Shown: in pieces, positions 33,315 to 40,878 of the stretch
Layout of the letters: each line of letters starts with the position of its first letter
How positions within the stretch are numbered: position 1 is the stretch's first letter
DNA from: Planctomycetia bacterium
Lineage (GTDB): Bacteria; Planctomycetota; Planctomycetia; Pirellulales; UBA1268
Length of the DNA stretch: 40,878 bases
Direction of reading: 5' to 3'
Assembly: GCA_021414115.1 (NCBI GenBank)
Contig: JAIOPD010000070.1
Span: 1 to 40,878, forward strand
Translations under genes and position numbers: made by a program
Notes under the pieces: generated by a model
The model's database searches: none
Told to the model about the DNA's origin: nothing
Seen by the model: only the letters and a program-made list of their open reading frames with translations

Positions 33315-34212
33315 TCTGCACCGCGTGACCGTGATCGTGCACGCGCGGAATGCCGCAGCCGGGCTCGCAAAACTCCTGCCTACCGTGCGCTGGGCGGGTG
33401 CCATCGTCGTCGTCGACATGGAGAGCACCGACGACACGGCAGACGTGGCGCTGGCGCACGGTGCAAAGGTCGTGCCGGTGGAGCTCCACCCCCGGGTGGA
33501 CGCGGTCCGCAACCGGTTTCTGGAAACCGCGACGACCGAGTGGATCCTCGTGATGGACGCCGACGAATACCTCGCAGACGATGCCGCGGAACTCGTGGCC
33601 GGACTGATCGCGGAGCACGGCACGAGTCGTGACGCCTTCGCGATTCCCCGGCTGAACCGCATCGGCAGCCACGTGATGCGCGGCTCCGGCTGGTATCCCG
33701 ACCAGCAGATCCGGCTGTTTCGTCGCGGCACCGTCCGCTGGTCTGACAGCACGCATCGCCCCCCGGAAGTCTTGTCTGGGCGGGAGCGACTGCTGCTGCT
33801 GAAGGCTCCCGGCTGTCTTCACATCCACCACGACAACTACACCGACCTCCGGGCGTTTATCGAGCGGCAGGTGCGGTATGCCTTGAACGATGTCTACGAT
33901 CCGCACAGCTACGAGCCCGACCGTTACGCGGCGGCGGCGCTCGAGGCCTTTGCGGGGCGGCACGATCCGGAGGCTGACGGCGATCTCTCCCGGGCACTGG
34001 CGGTGATCATGGCCTGGGATCAGGTGATCCGGGGTCTGATCCACTGGGATCAGCTCGCCGACAAGCCCTCGCTCGAGGGCTATCTCACGCTGCCCGCGAT
34101 CGGTGCGGTGCCGACGCCGCGGCGGTCACGAGTCGGCGCGTGGCTCCGGTCGCTCTGGCGTCGGCCGCGCCGCGGCGGAGGTTCGCGGATGAGAAAAGGC
34201 ACACGATCATGA
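33298..34212 (+). CDS. GT2-family glycosyltransferase (WaaE/KdtX-like)
   Basis: 304 residues. VTVIVHARNAAAGLAKLLPTV, AIVVVDMESTDDTADVA, VDAVRNRFLETATTEWILVMDADEYL (metal site) and QQIRLFRRGTVRW are the signatures of the LPS-core beta-glucosyltransferase-like subgroup. The C-terminal half is helical, with HIHHDNYTDLRAFIERQVRYALNDVYD. The 3' end is very basic (WRRPRRGGGSRMRKGTRS), possibly for membrane association. It overlaps the previous gene by 17 bases, and its TGA overlaps the next ATG. Confidence 0.88.
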   Translation: MPSTDDLHRVTVIVHARNAAAGLAKLLPTVRWAGAIVVVDMESTDDTADVALAHGAKVVPVELHPRVDAVRNRFLETATTEWILVMDADEYLADDAAELVAGLIAEHGTSRDAFAIPRLNRIGSHVMRGSGWYPDQQIRLFRRGTVRWSDSTHRPPEVLSGRERLLLLKAPGCLHIHHDNYTDLRAFIERQVRYALNDVYDPHSYEPDRYAAAALEAFAGRHDPEADGDLSRALAVIMAWDQVIRGLIHWDQLADKPSLEGYLTLPAIGAVPTPRRSRVGAWLRSLWRRPRRGGGSRMRKGTRS

Positions 34213-34970
34213 CACTGCTCGAGATCCTCGCCGCGGTCGTGCCGTCTCGGCGGCTTGCCCGCCGCCTGAAAGACAAGGCCGAGCGGGCCCGCTGGCGGCT
34301 GCATCAGGCCAACACGGCCGCGTTTCGGGAGTGTTGTGCCGGGTTGTCGCGGCGGGTGCGAGAGCCGTTTTTCGTGAAGGTCGGCGCGCACGATGGCATC
34401 AAGAACGATCCCTGCTCCGACATTCTGCTGGCCGACCCGGCGTGGAAAGGGATGTTGATCGAGCCCGTTCCGGGTTGCTTCGCCAAGCTCCAGGCCAACT
34501 TCCCTGACGCCTCGCGGTTCACGCTCGAGCAGGTGGCCGTGGGCCCCGGCGCGTCCCCTGCGACGTTCTACTACGTGGCCGCCGACGCCCGGGAATCACT
34601 TCCGCAGCTACCGGACTATTTCGACCAGCTCGGTTCCTTCGACAGGAATCACATCCTCAAGCATTGCGACGGCGTTCTCGAGCCCTTCATCAGGAAGATG
34701 GAAGTCGAGGTGCTTCCCCTCTCCGCGCTCCTGCAGCGCCGCGGCGTGCAGGTCTGTCATCTGCTCACCATCGACACCGAGGGATACGACGACAAAGTTC
34801 TCCGCACGCTCGATTTCACCGCCGTGAAACCGCTCGTGATCTTCATCGAGCACGACCACCTCGCCCCCGCCGAGAAACGAGGGCTGGCCAGGCTGCTGCG
34901 GCGACACGGCTACGTGGTCCGTGATTGCGGCCGTGACTACTTCGCGCGCGGGGCTTCCCGATCGGGCTAA
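34209..34970 (+). CDS. FkbM-family methyltransferase
   Basis: 253 residues. FFVKVGAHDGIKNDPCSDILL is the SAM-binding opening of the FkbM family, followed by GMLIEPVPGCFAKLQANFP, LEQVAVGPG, LLTIDTEGYDDKVLRTLDF and LVIFIEHDHL. These enzymes O-methylate sugars or other small hydroxyl groups and are common at the ends of polysaccharide operons, where methylation may cap or decorate chains. The start overlaps the preceding stop (ATGA). The last residues (GASRSG) and the TAA come from a partial repeat arm; a full element starts at the next base, so the native end of the gene has been altered. Confidence 0.9.
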   Translation: MTLLEILAAVVPSRRLARRLKDKAERARWRLHQANTAAFRECCAGLSRRVREPFFVKVGAHDGIKNDPCSDILLADPAWKGMLIEPVPGCFAKLQANFPDASRFTLEQVAVGPGASPATFYYVAADARESLPQLPDYFDQLGSFDRNHILKHCDGVLEPFIRKMEVEVLPLSALLQRRGVQVCHLLTIDTEGYDDKVLRTLDFTAVKPLVIFIEHDHLAPAEKRGLARLLRRHGYVVRDCGRDYFARGASRSG

Positions 34971-35076
34971 GGAAGCCCGGAGCGCAAGCGACGGGTAGAC
35001 GGGTGGCGACCTCGACCGTGCCGCGGAGCGAGTTGACGTGGAGAACGTCTTCCCCGCGCTCGCGCTGGGGGCTTCC
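34971..35076 (+). repeat. Inverted-repeat (REP-like) element, copy 14
   Basis: 106 bp, both arms present. Its first base follows the stop codon of the FkbM gene. A further right-arm end (GGGGCTTCCCG, 34950-34960) lies inside that gene's last codons. The centre (GACCTCGACCGTGCCGCGGA) is shared with the copy at 36008. Confidence 0.9.
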
Positions 35077-35186
35077 CGATGAAGAGCCATGGCCTCGGGG
35101 GCTTGAGAGACGCGTTGGCGGGGAGCGTGTCGGCCGCTATGATCTTGGCCCGTCGCCGCGTTTGCTCAACAGGATTTACTCCCGCC

Positions 35187-35987
35187 ATGGCCACCTCGCT
35201 TTCCGCGTTCCTTCGCCCGGGCTTCTCCGCACTCTGTGCGGCCGCTCTCGTCGCCGTAACCATGCCGGTCGTGGCCGCTCCGCCGCCGATCACGTGGGGC
35301 TCCCCGCAGACGGTGAGCGGCGACAGCGACGTCGATACCACAGGCACGCTCCTCTACGCGTTCACGTTCGGTGGCACGGCATCGCCGCCGTCCACGACGG
35401 TCAACGGCGTGACGTTCTCACCGTTCAGGATCCCCGGTGGCATCGTCACGTCCGCGACCGTCGGCAACGTCACGATCTCGGAGTCCCCGGGAAACCTCCT
35501 CGCCTACAACACGTTCGGCTCCGCATCAGCCCCCTTCTCCGGCCTCAGCAGTAGCTATCAATCGCTCCTCGGCACCGGTGCCTACGCCGACGTGCCCAAC
35601 ACCATCACCGTCGCGCTCAACGGCCTGACGTCGGGTCAGGAGTATCGGCTGCAGTGGTGGACGAACGACTCGGCCAAGCTCACCGGGGCTTTTGGCGGAT
35701 CGTTCACGAACACGACGGCCAGCGCCGTCAACTCGGTGACCCTCGATGCCAACGTTACCAACGTCGTGGGTGGTGTCGGCCAGTTTGCGATCGGCACCTT
35801 CACCGCATCGGGCACGACGCAGGCGTTTAGCCTCACGGAGCCCAGCGGCAACAATCCGTTGATCAATGCCCTCCAGGTGCGGGCGGTGCCCGAACCGGCC
35901 ATGTCGGCCCTTGCCGTCGCCGCCGCGTCCGCGGGGTGGATGCTCTGGCGCCGCCGGCAAAAAGCGGTTTGCACACGAAGCGAATGA
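35187..35987 (+). CDS. PEP-CTERM sorting-signal protein
   Basis: 266 residues. The start at 35187 (AGGA about 12 bases upstream) gives a signal peptide (ALCAAALVAVTMPVVA). The mature domain is Thr/Ser/Gly/Asn-rich and predicted to be beta-stranded. The C-terminus has the PEP-CTERM tripartite signal: VPEPAMSALAVAAASAGWML then WRRRQK, that is V-P-E-P, a hydrophobic helix and an Arg/Lys cluster. Such proteins are processed by an exosortase and delivered to the surface, often into an EPS matrix. No exosortase gene is in the window. The function of the mature part is unknown. The last residues after the basic cluster (AVCTRSE) slightly overrun the usual end. Confidence 0.88.
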   Translation: MATSLSAFLRPGFSALCAAALVAVTMPVVAAPPPITWGSPQTVSGDSDVDTTGTLLYAFTFGGTASPPSTTVNGVTFSPFRIPGGIVTSATVGNVTISESPGNLLAYNTFGSASAPFSGLSSSYQSLLGTGAYADVPNTITVALNGLTSGQEYRLQWWTNDSAKLTGAFGGSFTNTTASAVNSVTLDANVTNVVGGVGQFAIGTFTASGTTQAFSLTEPSGNNPLINALQVRAVPEPAMSALAVAAASAGWMLWRRRQKAVCTRSE

Positions 35988-36007
35988 TCGCGGGTCATCG
36001 GGCCCGG

Positions 36008-36112
36008 GAAGCCCGGAGCGCAAGCGACGGGTAGACGGGTGGCGACCTCGACCGTGCCGCGGAGCGAGTTGGGGTGGAGAACGTCTTCCCCGCGCTCGCG
36101 CTTGGGGCTTCC
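36008..36112 (+). repeat. Inverted-repeat (REP-like) element, copy 15
   Basis: 105 bp following the PEP-CTERM gene. It is preceded by TCATCGGGCCCG, which recurs as GCATTGGGCCCG before copy 16, indicating tandem duplication with flank. Confidence 0.9.
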
Positions 36113-36156
36113 CGACGGAAAAACGTGGCCTTCTGCGAGCCGGGGCATTGGGCCCG

Positions 36157-36262
36157 GGAAGCCCGGAGCGCGAGCGACGGGTAGACGGGTGGCGACCGTG
36201 ACGACCGTGCGGAGCGAGTTGGGGTGGAGAACGTCTTCCCCGCGCTCGCGCTTGGGGCTTCC
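36157..36262 (+). repeat. Inverted-repeat (REP-like) element, copy 16
   Basis: 106 bp, same orientation as copy 15, 149 bases downstream of it. Together they occupy most of the 366-base stretch 35988-36353, in which I see no gene. Confidence 0.9.
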
Positions 36263-36353
36263 CGAGCACGAGGCGTGGGCGTTCGACAGGTGGATACCGT
36301 GCGAGTAGTCTGCTGCGCAAGGTTTGAAAGCCCCTGCCTCCACGAGGAACGCC

Positions 36354-37385
36354 ATGTCCAAGCTTGCCACAGGTTCGATGCGCTGGAGGGCCTGCGGGCG
36401 TTGCAGTGTCTTCTCGACAACGACGCGGCTTCTGGTCATCTGGATGGCGGCCGCTACCACCCTCCCGAACGCGTGCGGCCAGCAGCGGGTCGAGTCGACG
36501 GGGTCGCCCGCCGACGTGGCCGCGATCCGCGCGGCAGCGACGGCCTACCGGGAGTCGCTCGCGAAGGGAGACGCAGACGCCGTCAAGGCCGCCTGGACCG
36601 CCGATGGCGATATCGTCGATGGCTGGGGCAACCGACTTCAGCCTCAGGACATCGCCCCGCTCAAGGGCGGACCTGCGGCCTCGACCGCCCCCCGTCCCGA
36701 GGTCCGGCTGAGTGAGACACAACTTCGCTTCATCACGGCCGACGTGGCTGTCGAGGACGGCACGGTCGATGTCGTTCTTCCCGGAATGAAGACATCGATC
36801 GAAGGCTGGTTCTCGGCCCTCTGGGTGCGCCGCGGTGACTCCTGGAAACTGGCAGGCCTGCGCGAGTCGGAACGGCCGATCGTGGCTGACGCCAACATGC
36901 TCGCCGATCTCGACTGGCTGGTCGGAGACTGGATCCTGGAAGTCGAACCCTCCGCCGAGCGGGCCGGGGCCGCCGCTCCGGCCGCCTCGACCGCGATGGA
37001 GATGAGCGTGCGCTGGGATGCGGGCCACGAGTTCCTGGTTCGCGAAGCCCGCGTTCCCGTCGAGTCGACGAACGACGGCGACCCAACCGTCGTCGAGGTG
37101 CACCAGCGGATCGGCTGGGATCCGTTGGTCAGGCGGGTCCGGTCGTGGAGCTTCTCGTCGGACGGCAGCCGCGGCGAGGCCACCTGGTTTCGCGACGGTG
37201 ATTCCTGGGTCGCGGTGCAAACGGCGGTGCTGCCGAGCGGCCGGCAGGAAACCGCGGTCAACGTCTACAGTTACAACGGCCTGGATCGGTGCGTCTGGCG
37301 GATCCTGCCGGAGGCGCTGGAGTCGGACGACGCTCGGACGACGCGAGCAACCTGGGTTCGCAAGCCGAAGGGAGTGGAGCGATGA
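36354..37385 (+). CDS. Exported NTF2-like (SnoaL/DUF4440-type) protein
   Basis: 343 residues. GAGGA lies five bases before the ATG at 36354. A hydrophobic segment (LLVIWMAAATTLPNACG) suggests export; the Cys is not in a good lipobox. Residues of about 55-185 form an NTF2-like domain: DVAAIRAAATAYRESLAKGDADAVKAAWTADGDIVDGWGN, then VDVVLPGMKTSIEGWFSALWVRRGDSWKLAGLRES. This matches the SgcJ/EcaC-type group. The second part (about 190-340) is a separate beta-rich domain (LDWLVGDWILE ... WSFSSDGSRGEATWFRDGDSW), like proteins with a lipocalin-like 'WxxGxW' start. Enzymatic role unknown. It is coupled to the next gene by an ATGA overlap. Confidence 0.8.
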   Translation: MSKLATGSMRWRACGRCSVFSTTTRLLVIWMAAATTLPNACGQQRVESTGSPADVAAIRAAATAYRESLAKGDADAVKAAWTADGDIVDGWGNRLQPQDIAPLKGGPAASTAPRPEVRLSETQLRFITADVAVEDGTVDVVLPGMKTSIEGWFSALWVRRGDSWKLAGLRESERPIVADANMLADLDWLVGDWILEVEPSAERAGAAAPAASTAMEMSVRWDAGHEFLVREARVPVESTNDGDPTVVEVHQRIGWDPLVRRVRSWSFSSDGSRGEATWFRDGDSWVAVQTAVLPSGRQETAVNVYSYNGLDRCVWRILPEALESDDARTTRATWVRKPKGVER

Positions 37386-38152
37386 ACCAATCGAGTTGTG
37401 GTTCCCGCTGTGATGCCAGCCGGGCTTTCCGCTGGGGATTGGCGGCGATCGCCTGCGGACTCTGTTGGCTCGTGACGGACGGGCCGGACGCCCACGCTGC
37501 CGATCCCGGTGGCGGCCAGGCAAGGAGTTCCTTCGCCGACGACGACGGTGACTTCGCCCGCAAGGCCGACATTCTCCACAGCCCGCAATGGCAGCGGGCG
37601 ATCACCGAACTCGGCAGCTGGCTGGCAACACAAACCCTCTATACGCCCGCCGAGGTCCGCCGGATCAAGGTGCAGGTCAACGATCAGGTGGCATCGATGT
37701 CGTCGTACGAGCTGGAGTATCTCCTCGACTCGATTTCGGCAAAGCTGCGGCTGCTCGACACGGCCGAGGCCCGCGACGCCAAAGCCTGGCTGGGCGAGTA
37801 TCTCTCGGCGATGTCCGACGCCCGGCGGGCCCAGGCGCTGCGAAACGTCCCCAACATCCTCGACATGTCCGCCGATCAGCTCTGGCAGGAGATCCAACGC
37901 ATCGATTCTCTCCGAGCGAATCTCCGGCAACGTCAGCAGGGGGTCGAGGCGAGGCAAGCCACGCTGACGGCGCGGGCCGCCGCCGGCCGAGAGGCGACGT
38001 CTGCCGCATCCCGCGCGGCGGCGGCTCGGCCACGGACCGCTCCATCTCACTCGCCCTACCGCTCCGGTGGCGGCTCGCCACCATTTTCAGACATCCCGCC
38101 CCGGCGGATGTCGATCGGCGTCGGTCCGATGGGCGCCTGCATCATGCTCTGA
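37382..38152 (+). CDS. Secreted helical protein, function unknown
   Basis: 256 residues. The N-terminus has a signal peptide (FRWGLAAIACGLCWLVTDGPDAHAA). The centre (about 55-200) is helical with charged residues (SPQWQRAITELGSWLATQTLYTP; VASMSSYELEYLLDSISAKLRLLD; QALRNVPNILDMSADQLWQEIQRI). The tail is Ala/Arg/Ser/Pro-rich and ends near MGACIML. It starts within the stop of the NTF2-like gene (ATGA), so the two products are probably made together and may act in the same periplasmic process. I recognise no family. Confidence 0.75.
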   Translation: MNQSSCGSRCDASRAFRWGLAAIACGLCWLVTDGPDAHAADPGGGQARSSFADDDGDFARKADILHSPQWQRAITELGSWLATQTLYTPAEVRRIKVQVNDQVASMSSYELEYLLDSISAKLRLLDTAEARDAKAWLGEYLSAMSDARRAQALRNVPNILDMSADQLWQEIQRIDSLRANLRQRQQGVEARQATLTARAAAGREATSAASRAAAARPRTAPSHSPYRSGGGSPPFSDIPPRRMSIGVGPMGACIML

Positions 38153-38167
38153 AGGACGAAGACTCCG

Positions 38168-38674
38168 TCAGAATGTGGCATTCGCCCGCAGGCCGTACAC
38201 GAAGGCGTTGTCGGTGGAGATCGCCCCGAGCCCCGGGCGGATCCACTGGAGATCGGGCGTGATGTTCAGCCAGCGCGTGGCCTGGATGTTGTAATGCCAC
38301 TCGACGCCGATCCCATTTCGCGGGTCAAAGATCGCCTTGGGAACCGGGCCAAACTGGTCGCTCGCCCCCACCAGAAACCAGCCGAGGCCGAAGGTGTCGC
38401 CGCGGTCTTGCCCCAGCGGGCTGAAGCCGCCGATGCCGGTGCTCAGAAAGTAGCGGATCGGGTTTGGGTTGCCGTCGGCGAAGGCGTCTTGGTCGAAGGA
38501 GTCGAGCACGTCCTTCTTCCCGCCAAACACGACCCAGTTGGGCGACAGGGGCTGGGTGAAGAGAACGTTGGTGATGGAGGGCACGCCCGGGTCGTTGGGC
38601 CGAGGGGGCAAGATCGCCGGAAACACCACCGGCGTGAACGCGCCCGCCCGCAGCGAGGTTTGCCAACAGTTTGG
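38168..38674 (-). pseudogene. 5'-truncated OprB-like outer-membrane porin
   Basis: The open frame encodes the C-terminal part of a carbohydrate-selective porin: LRAGAFTPVVFPAILPPRPN, TNVLFTQPLSPNWVVFGGKKDVLDSFDQDAF, GIGVEWHYNIQATRWLNITPDLQWIRPG and a final strand ending ...GLRANATF, with terminal Phe as in outer-membrane barrels. The frame upstream is closed by TAG at 38675-38677, and several hundred N-terminal residues with the signal peptide are missing. The only starts inside are GTG codons at 38629 and 38626 that would give an unexported fragment. It is almost surely a remnant. The break lies between this gene and tRNA-Lys. Confidence 0.75.
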
Positions 38675-38689
38675 CTAACAGTAGCCCTT

Positions 38690-38716
38690 CCGAGCCTCTG
38701 TCCGCCGGAGGCTCGG
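38690..38716 (-). terminator. Stem-loop downstream of tRNA-Lys
   Basis: A perfect 9-bp inverted repeat (CCGAGCCTC, 9-base loop, GAGGCTCGG), 40 bases beyond the 3' end of tRNA-Lys on its strand. There is no T-run after it. It probably ends the tRNA transcript. Confidence 0.5.
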
Positions 38717-38756
38717 CTGCGAGTAAGTCACCGTCGCCGCAGGCACTTCCGTCAAA

Positions 38757-38830
38757 TGGGGCCGCTGGGACTCGAACCCAGGACCAACGGATTAAAAGTC
38801 CGATGCTCTAACCAACTGAGCTACGGCCCC
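38757..38830 (-). tRNA. tRNA-Lys (anticodon TTT)
   Basis: The cloverleaf is complete: acceptor GGGGCCG/CGGCCCC with discriminator A, D-arm AGCTCAGTTGGTTAGAGC, anticodon loop ACTTTTAA with TTT, and T-arm GGGTTCGAGTCCC. CCA is not encoded. It lies between the porin remnant and a plus-strand secreted-protein gene. Confidence 0.97.
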
Positions 38831-38886
38831 GGGACTATCCTACCGACGGCATCCGGCCCGGCAACACGACCCTAAGGACTCTCGGG

Positions 38887-40065
38887 ATGATCCAAAACAC
38901 AGCGACGCGAGCCCTCACCGCCGCCCTCCTTCTCGCCGTCGAGACGACCGCGACGGCCGCCCCGCCCGCCTGGGGCCGGATCGACGACAGCCGCGCGGCG
39001 AATGGCCGCTTCACCTTCAAGGTGACCGATTGGCCGGCCGACGGCCGTCTCGCCGTGCCGCAGGGCTTTTCTGAGATTGTCGACTGCACGGCCGATGCGG
39101 AAGGGACACGCCAGGATCTGGTGGTGGAATACAACGCCGATGCCACGACCATCAGGATCCTCGCCCCCGCAGGCGACCGGCCCGCCGCCGTGGCCGTCGA
39201 TACCGCCGACGAGACACGGCAGTTTGACGACGGTCGGATCGTGCTCATGGCCCGCAACGCCACGGTGAACGGCACGAAGGCAAAACTGGAGTCGCATCCC
39301 GCCAACCACCGGATCGGCTTCTGGTCAGACGCCGCGGAGAGCGTGTCGTGGATGCAGAAGCTCACCCGCTGGGGAGCCTATGACGTGCGACTCACCTACT
39401 CGACCGCCTCGCCGTCGGGCACCGAGATCGAAGTCGAACTCGGCGACACGAAACTGGCCGGTCGACTCGAATCGACCGGAAGCTGGTATCGCTATGCGAC
39501 GATTCCGCTGGGCCGCGTCGTGATCCCCGCCGCAGGCGACCTGCCCGTGACCGTGCGCTGCACGAAACTCGTGGGAGGGGCCGTCATGAACCTCAAGGCG
39601 ATCACGCTCACGCCCGCATGCGAAGGCACGCCGCCGGTACAGGCGGAGGATGGCACGGTGACGCTGCACGGCCGCGACGCCACCGTCCGCGGCACGATGC
39701 TCCGCTGGGAGCCCGCCGAGAAGAAGCAGACGCTCGGGTTTTGGACACGGCGGGCCGACGCCGCGGAGTGGGTGTTTACCGTCCGCTCTCCGAGCGAGTT
39801 TGACGTGGAGGTGCTGCAGGGCTGCGGCACAGGCCAGGGGGGCAGCGAGATGGCGATCGAGATCGACGCGGCGCGGCCGACGGCGGCGCAGATCGCGTTT
39901 ACCGTCGAAGACACCGGCGGCTTTCAGGCATTTCGTCCGCGGACGGTCGGCCGCGTGACGATCGCCGAAGCAGGAGACCACACGCTCCGCGTGCAGCCGC
40001 AGAAGATCGCCAAGGCCGCAGCCTGCGACATCCGTCAGATCCGGCTCGTGCCGGTCACGAAGTGA
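38887..40065 (+). CDS. Secreted protein with two beta-sandwich (carbohydrate-binding-like) repeats
   Basis: 392 residues with a signal peptide (ALTAALLLAVETTATAAPP). After about 110 residues two homologous segments follow, at about 120-245 and 255-390. Each starts with V-x-L-x-x-R-x-A-T-V-x-G-T (VLMARNATVNGT and VTLHGRDATVRGT), then a G-F-W-T/S block (IGFWSDAAESVSW and LGFWTRRADAAEWVF), Y/F-D-V-x-L/V and a final I-R/K-x-I-x-L-x-P. The pattern resembles the DUF5077/CBM6-like modules seen in planctomycete sugar-active enzymes, but no catalytic domain is present here. It may bind glycans outside the cell. It stands between two minus-strand tRNA genes and has its own transcription unit. Confidence 0.78.
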   Translation: MIQNTATRALTAALLLAVETTATAAPPAWGRIDDSRAANGRFTFKVTDWPADGRLAVPQGFSEIVDCTADAEGTRQDLVVEYNADATTIRILAPAGDRPAAVAVDTADETRQFDDGRIVLMARNATVNGTKAKLESHPANHRIGFWSDAAESVSWMQKLTRWGAYDVRLTYSTASPSGTEIEVELGDTKLAGRLESTGSWYRYATIPLGRVVIPAAGDLPVTVRCTKLVGGAVMNLKAITLTPACEGTPPVQAEDGTVTLHGRDATVRGTMLRWEPAEKKQTLGFWTRRADAAEWVFTVRSPSEFDVEVLQGCGTGQGGSEMAIEIDAARPTAAQIAFTVEDTGGFQAFRPRTVGRVTIAEAGDHTLRVQPQKIAKAAACDIRQIRLVPVTK

Positions 40066-40079
40066 CCGTGGCCGGCAAA

Positions 40080-40163
40080 TGCCCGAGAGAGGACTTGAAC
40101 CTCCACCCAGTTACCTGGACAAGAACCTGAATCTTGCGCGTCTGCCAATTCCGCCACTCGGGC
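40080..40163 (-). tRNA. tRNA-Leu (anticodon CAG)
   Basis: A class II tRNA of 84 bases: acceptor GCCCGAG/CTCGGGC with discriminator A, D-arm TGGCGGAATTGGCAGACGC, anticodon stem CAAGA/TCTTG around TTCAGGT with CAG, variable arm GTCCAGGTAACTGGGTG and T-arm GGAGGTTCAAGTCCTC. CCA is not encoded. Confidence 0.96.
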
Positions 40164-40243
40164 GAGTGGACCCAAGATCGTAGCAGGCCGGTGTGCGCAC
40201 GAAAGCCCCCGGGCATGAGGCCGGGGAATGCCGCCGCCCGTCA

Positions 40244-40348
40244 GGAAGCCCAAGCGCGAGCACGGGGAATACGCCTGCCACGCCGATCGGCTCCCCGCCG
40301 CGTCTCCGATAGCCACCCGTTTACCCGTCGCTCGTGCTCCGGGCTTCC
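40244..40348 (-). repeat. Inverted-repeat (REP-like) element, copy 17 (reverse orientation)
   Basis: 105 bp, beginning GGAAGCCCAAGCGCGAGC and ending GTGCTCCGGGCTTCC. It lies 40 bases downstream of the kdsB stop, between that gene and tRNA-Leu. Confidence 0.88.
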
Positions 40349-40387
40349 CGAAAGCGAGGGCAACCGACGCGTGGATCGCCACGCGTG

Positions 40388-40878
40388 TCACGCCGGCGGG
40401 CGACACCGCGCGACGAACGCTGCGTAGTCTTTCGGCGTGTCGATGCCGCGGGCGGCGTGGTCGATGCGCGCCGCCACGATCGGAATGCCGGCCTCGATCA
40501 CCCGCAGCTGCTCCAGGCTCTCGACCGCCGCCAGCCGCGATTCCGGGAGCGTCTCCCACCGCTCGAGGACGCTCCGCCGATAGGCATAGAGCCCGACATG
40601 CTGCCAATAGAGCGGGGGCTCCGCAGCGAGCAGGGCGTCGGTCCAGTCACGGGCCGCCGGCACGGCCGCGCGGCTGAAGTAAATCGCCCGCCAGCACCCC
40701 GCCTCCGCGTCGCCGTCGGCGCGATGCCACGGGGTAAGCACCGCCTTCACGGCGGCCGGATCGCGGAGGTCGTCGGCCCGCCGCATCGGCGTCACGAGCG
40801 TCGCCACGCCCGCCTCGGGGCAACGGGCGAGCAGGTCGATCGCGGCGTCGATCGCCGCGGCGGACAGTTCTGGCTCGT
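40388..40878 (-). CDS. kdsB: 3-deoxy-manno-octulosonate cytidylyltransferase, C-terminal part (partial)
   Basis: The frame is open to the right edge, so the N-terminus with the nucleotide-binding P-loop is outside the window. The visible 163 residues include ELSAAAIDAAIDLLARCPEAGVATLVTP, DPAAVKAVL, AIYFSRAAVPAARD and WQHVGLYAYRRSVLERWETLPESRLAAVESLEQLRVIEAGIPIVAARID, then the terminal GIDTPKDYAAF. All are characteristic of KdsB. The enzyme makes CMP-Kdo for lipopolysaccharide or capsule. IYFSR and HVGLYAYR lie at the Kdo site. Confidence 0.93.
   Translation of the reverse strand, partial: EPELSAAAIDAAIDLLARCPEAGVATLVTPMRRADDLRDPAAVKAVLTPWHRADGDAEAGCWRAIYFSRAAVPAARDWTDALLAAEPPLYWQHVGLYAYRRSVLERWETLPESRLAAVESLEQLRVIEAGIPIVAARIDHAARGIDTPKDYAAFVARCRPPA

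Noticed and set aside
463-36262. Many open frames encoding Arg-rich peptides such as YPSLALRAS or RKPGARATG across the spacers
   Set aside because: They are translations of the inverted-repeat elements in several frames, have no ribosome sites, and coincide exactly with the repeats.
35526-37523. Minus-strand frame of 665 codons
   Set aside because: It runs through repeat elements and antisense to the PEP-CTERM and NTF2-like genes, which have signal peptides and motifs.

Overview
The window is GC-rich (by eye roughly two thirds G+C) and most likely comes from a planctomycete, probably of the Pirellulales. Supporting this are a PEP-CTERM protein, several secreted proteins of planctomycete style, few strong Shine-Dalgarno sequences, a Wza-type exporter lipoprotein with a CFI-box-like C-terminus, and large numbers of spacer repeats. 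The assignment is inferred from protein character; no rRNA is present. I found 35 protein genes (two cut by the window edges), one porin remnant, two tRNAs and a family of about 17 inverted-repeat elements.

Layout. (1) 1-6861, minus strand: a surface-glycan operon read from right to left. It encodes a NusG/RfaH-like antiterminator, a CapD/PglF-type nucleotide-sugar 4,6-dehydratase, a DegT/PglE-type aminotransferase, a polytopic WecA-like and a monotopic PglC-like phosphoglycosyl transferase, an acyl carrier protein and the start of a probable AMP-forming acyl ligase. The spacer before the carrier protein has been expanded by nested duplications that carry repeat elements and an orphan HicB. 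(2) 7163-9059, plus strand, divergent: the exporter lipoprotein and a small secreted Gln-rich protein. (3) 9239-15442: housekeeping and unknown genes (NAD-dependent epimerase, secreted protein, second orphan HicB, EF-G, CPBP protease, GluQRS). (4) 15788-20398: a compact three-gene unit with a GT2 glycosyltransferase, a protein fusing a QueC-like PP-loop/zinc module to a polysaccharide pyruvyl transferase, and an asparagine-synthetase-like protein without the N-terminal cysteine. This is the best candidate here for an undescribed glycan-modifying system. (5) 20724-23875: a KAS III-like synthase and SelO. (6) 24136-34970: a large glycosyltransferase locus in two divergent arms. The minus arm has a B12-binding radical SAM enzyme, a 68-residue protein, a GT4 and a GT25. 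The plus arm has six glycosyltransferases and an FkbM methyltransferase, mostly joined by ATGA overlaps. (7) 35187-40878: a PEP-CTERM protein, an NTF2-like protein, secreted proteins, a 5'-truncated porin, tRNA-Lys, tRNA-Leu and the end of kdsB.

Together the genes describe synthesis, lipid-carrier loading, decoration and export of one or more surface polysaccharides. The repeat elements sit almost entirely between genes. At several places they have changed gene ends or been amplified together with neighbouring gene termini.
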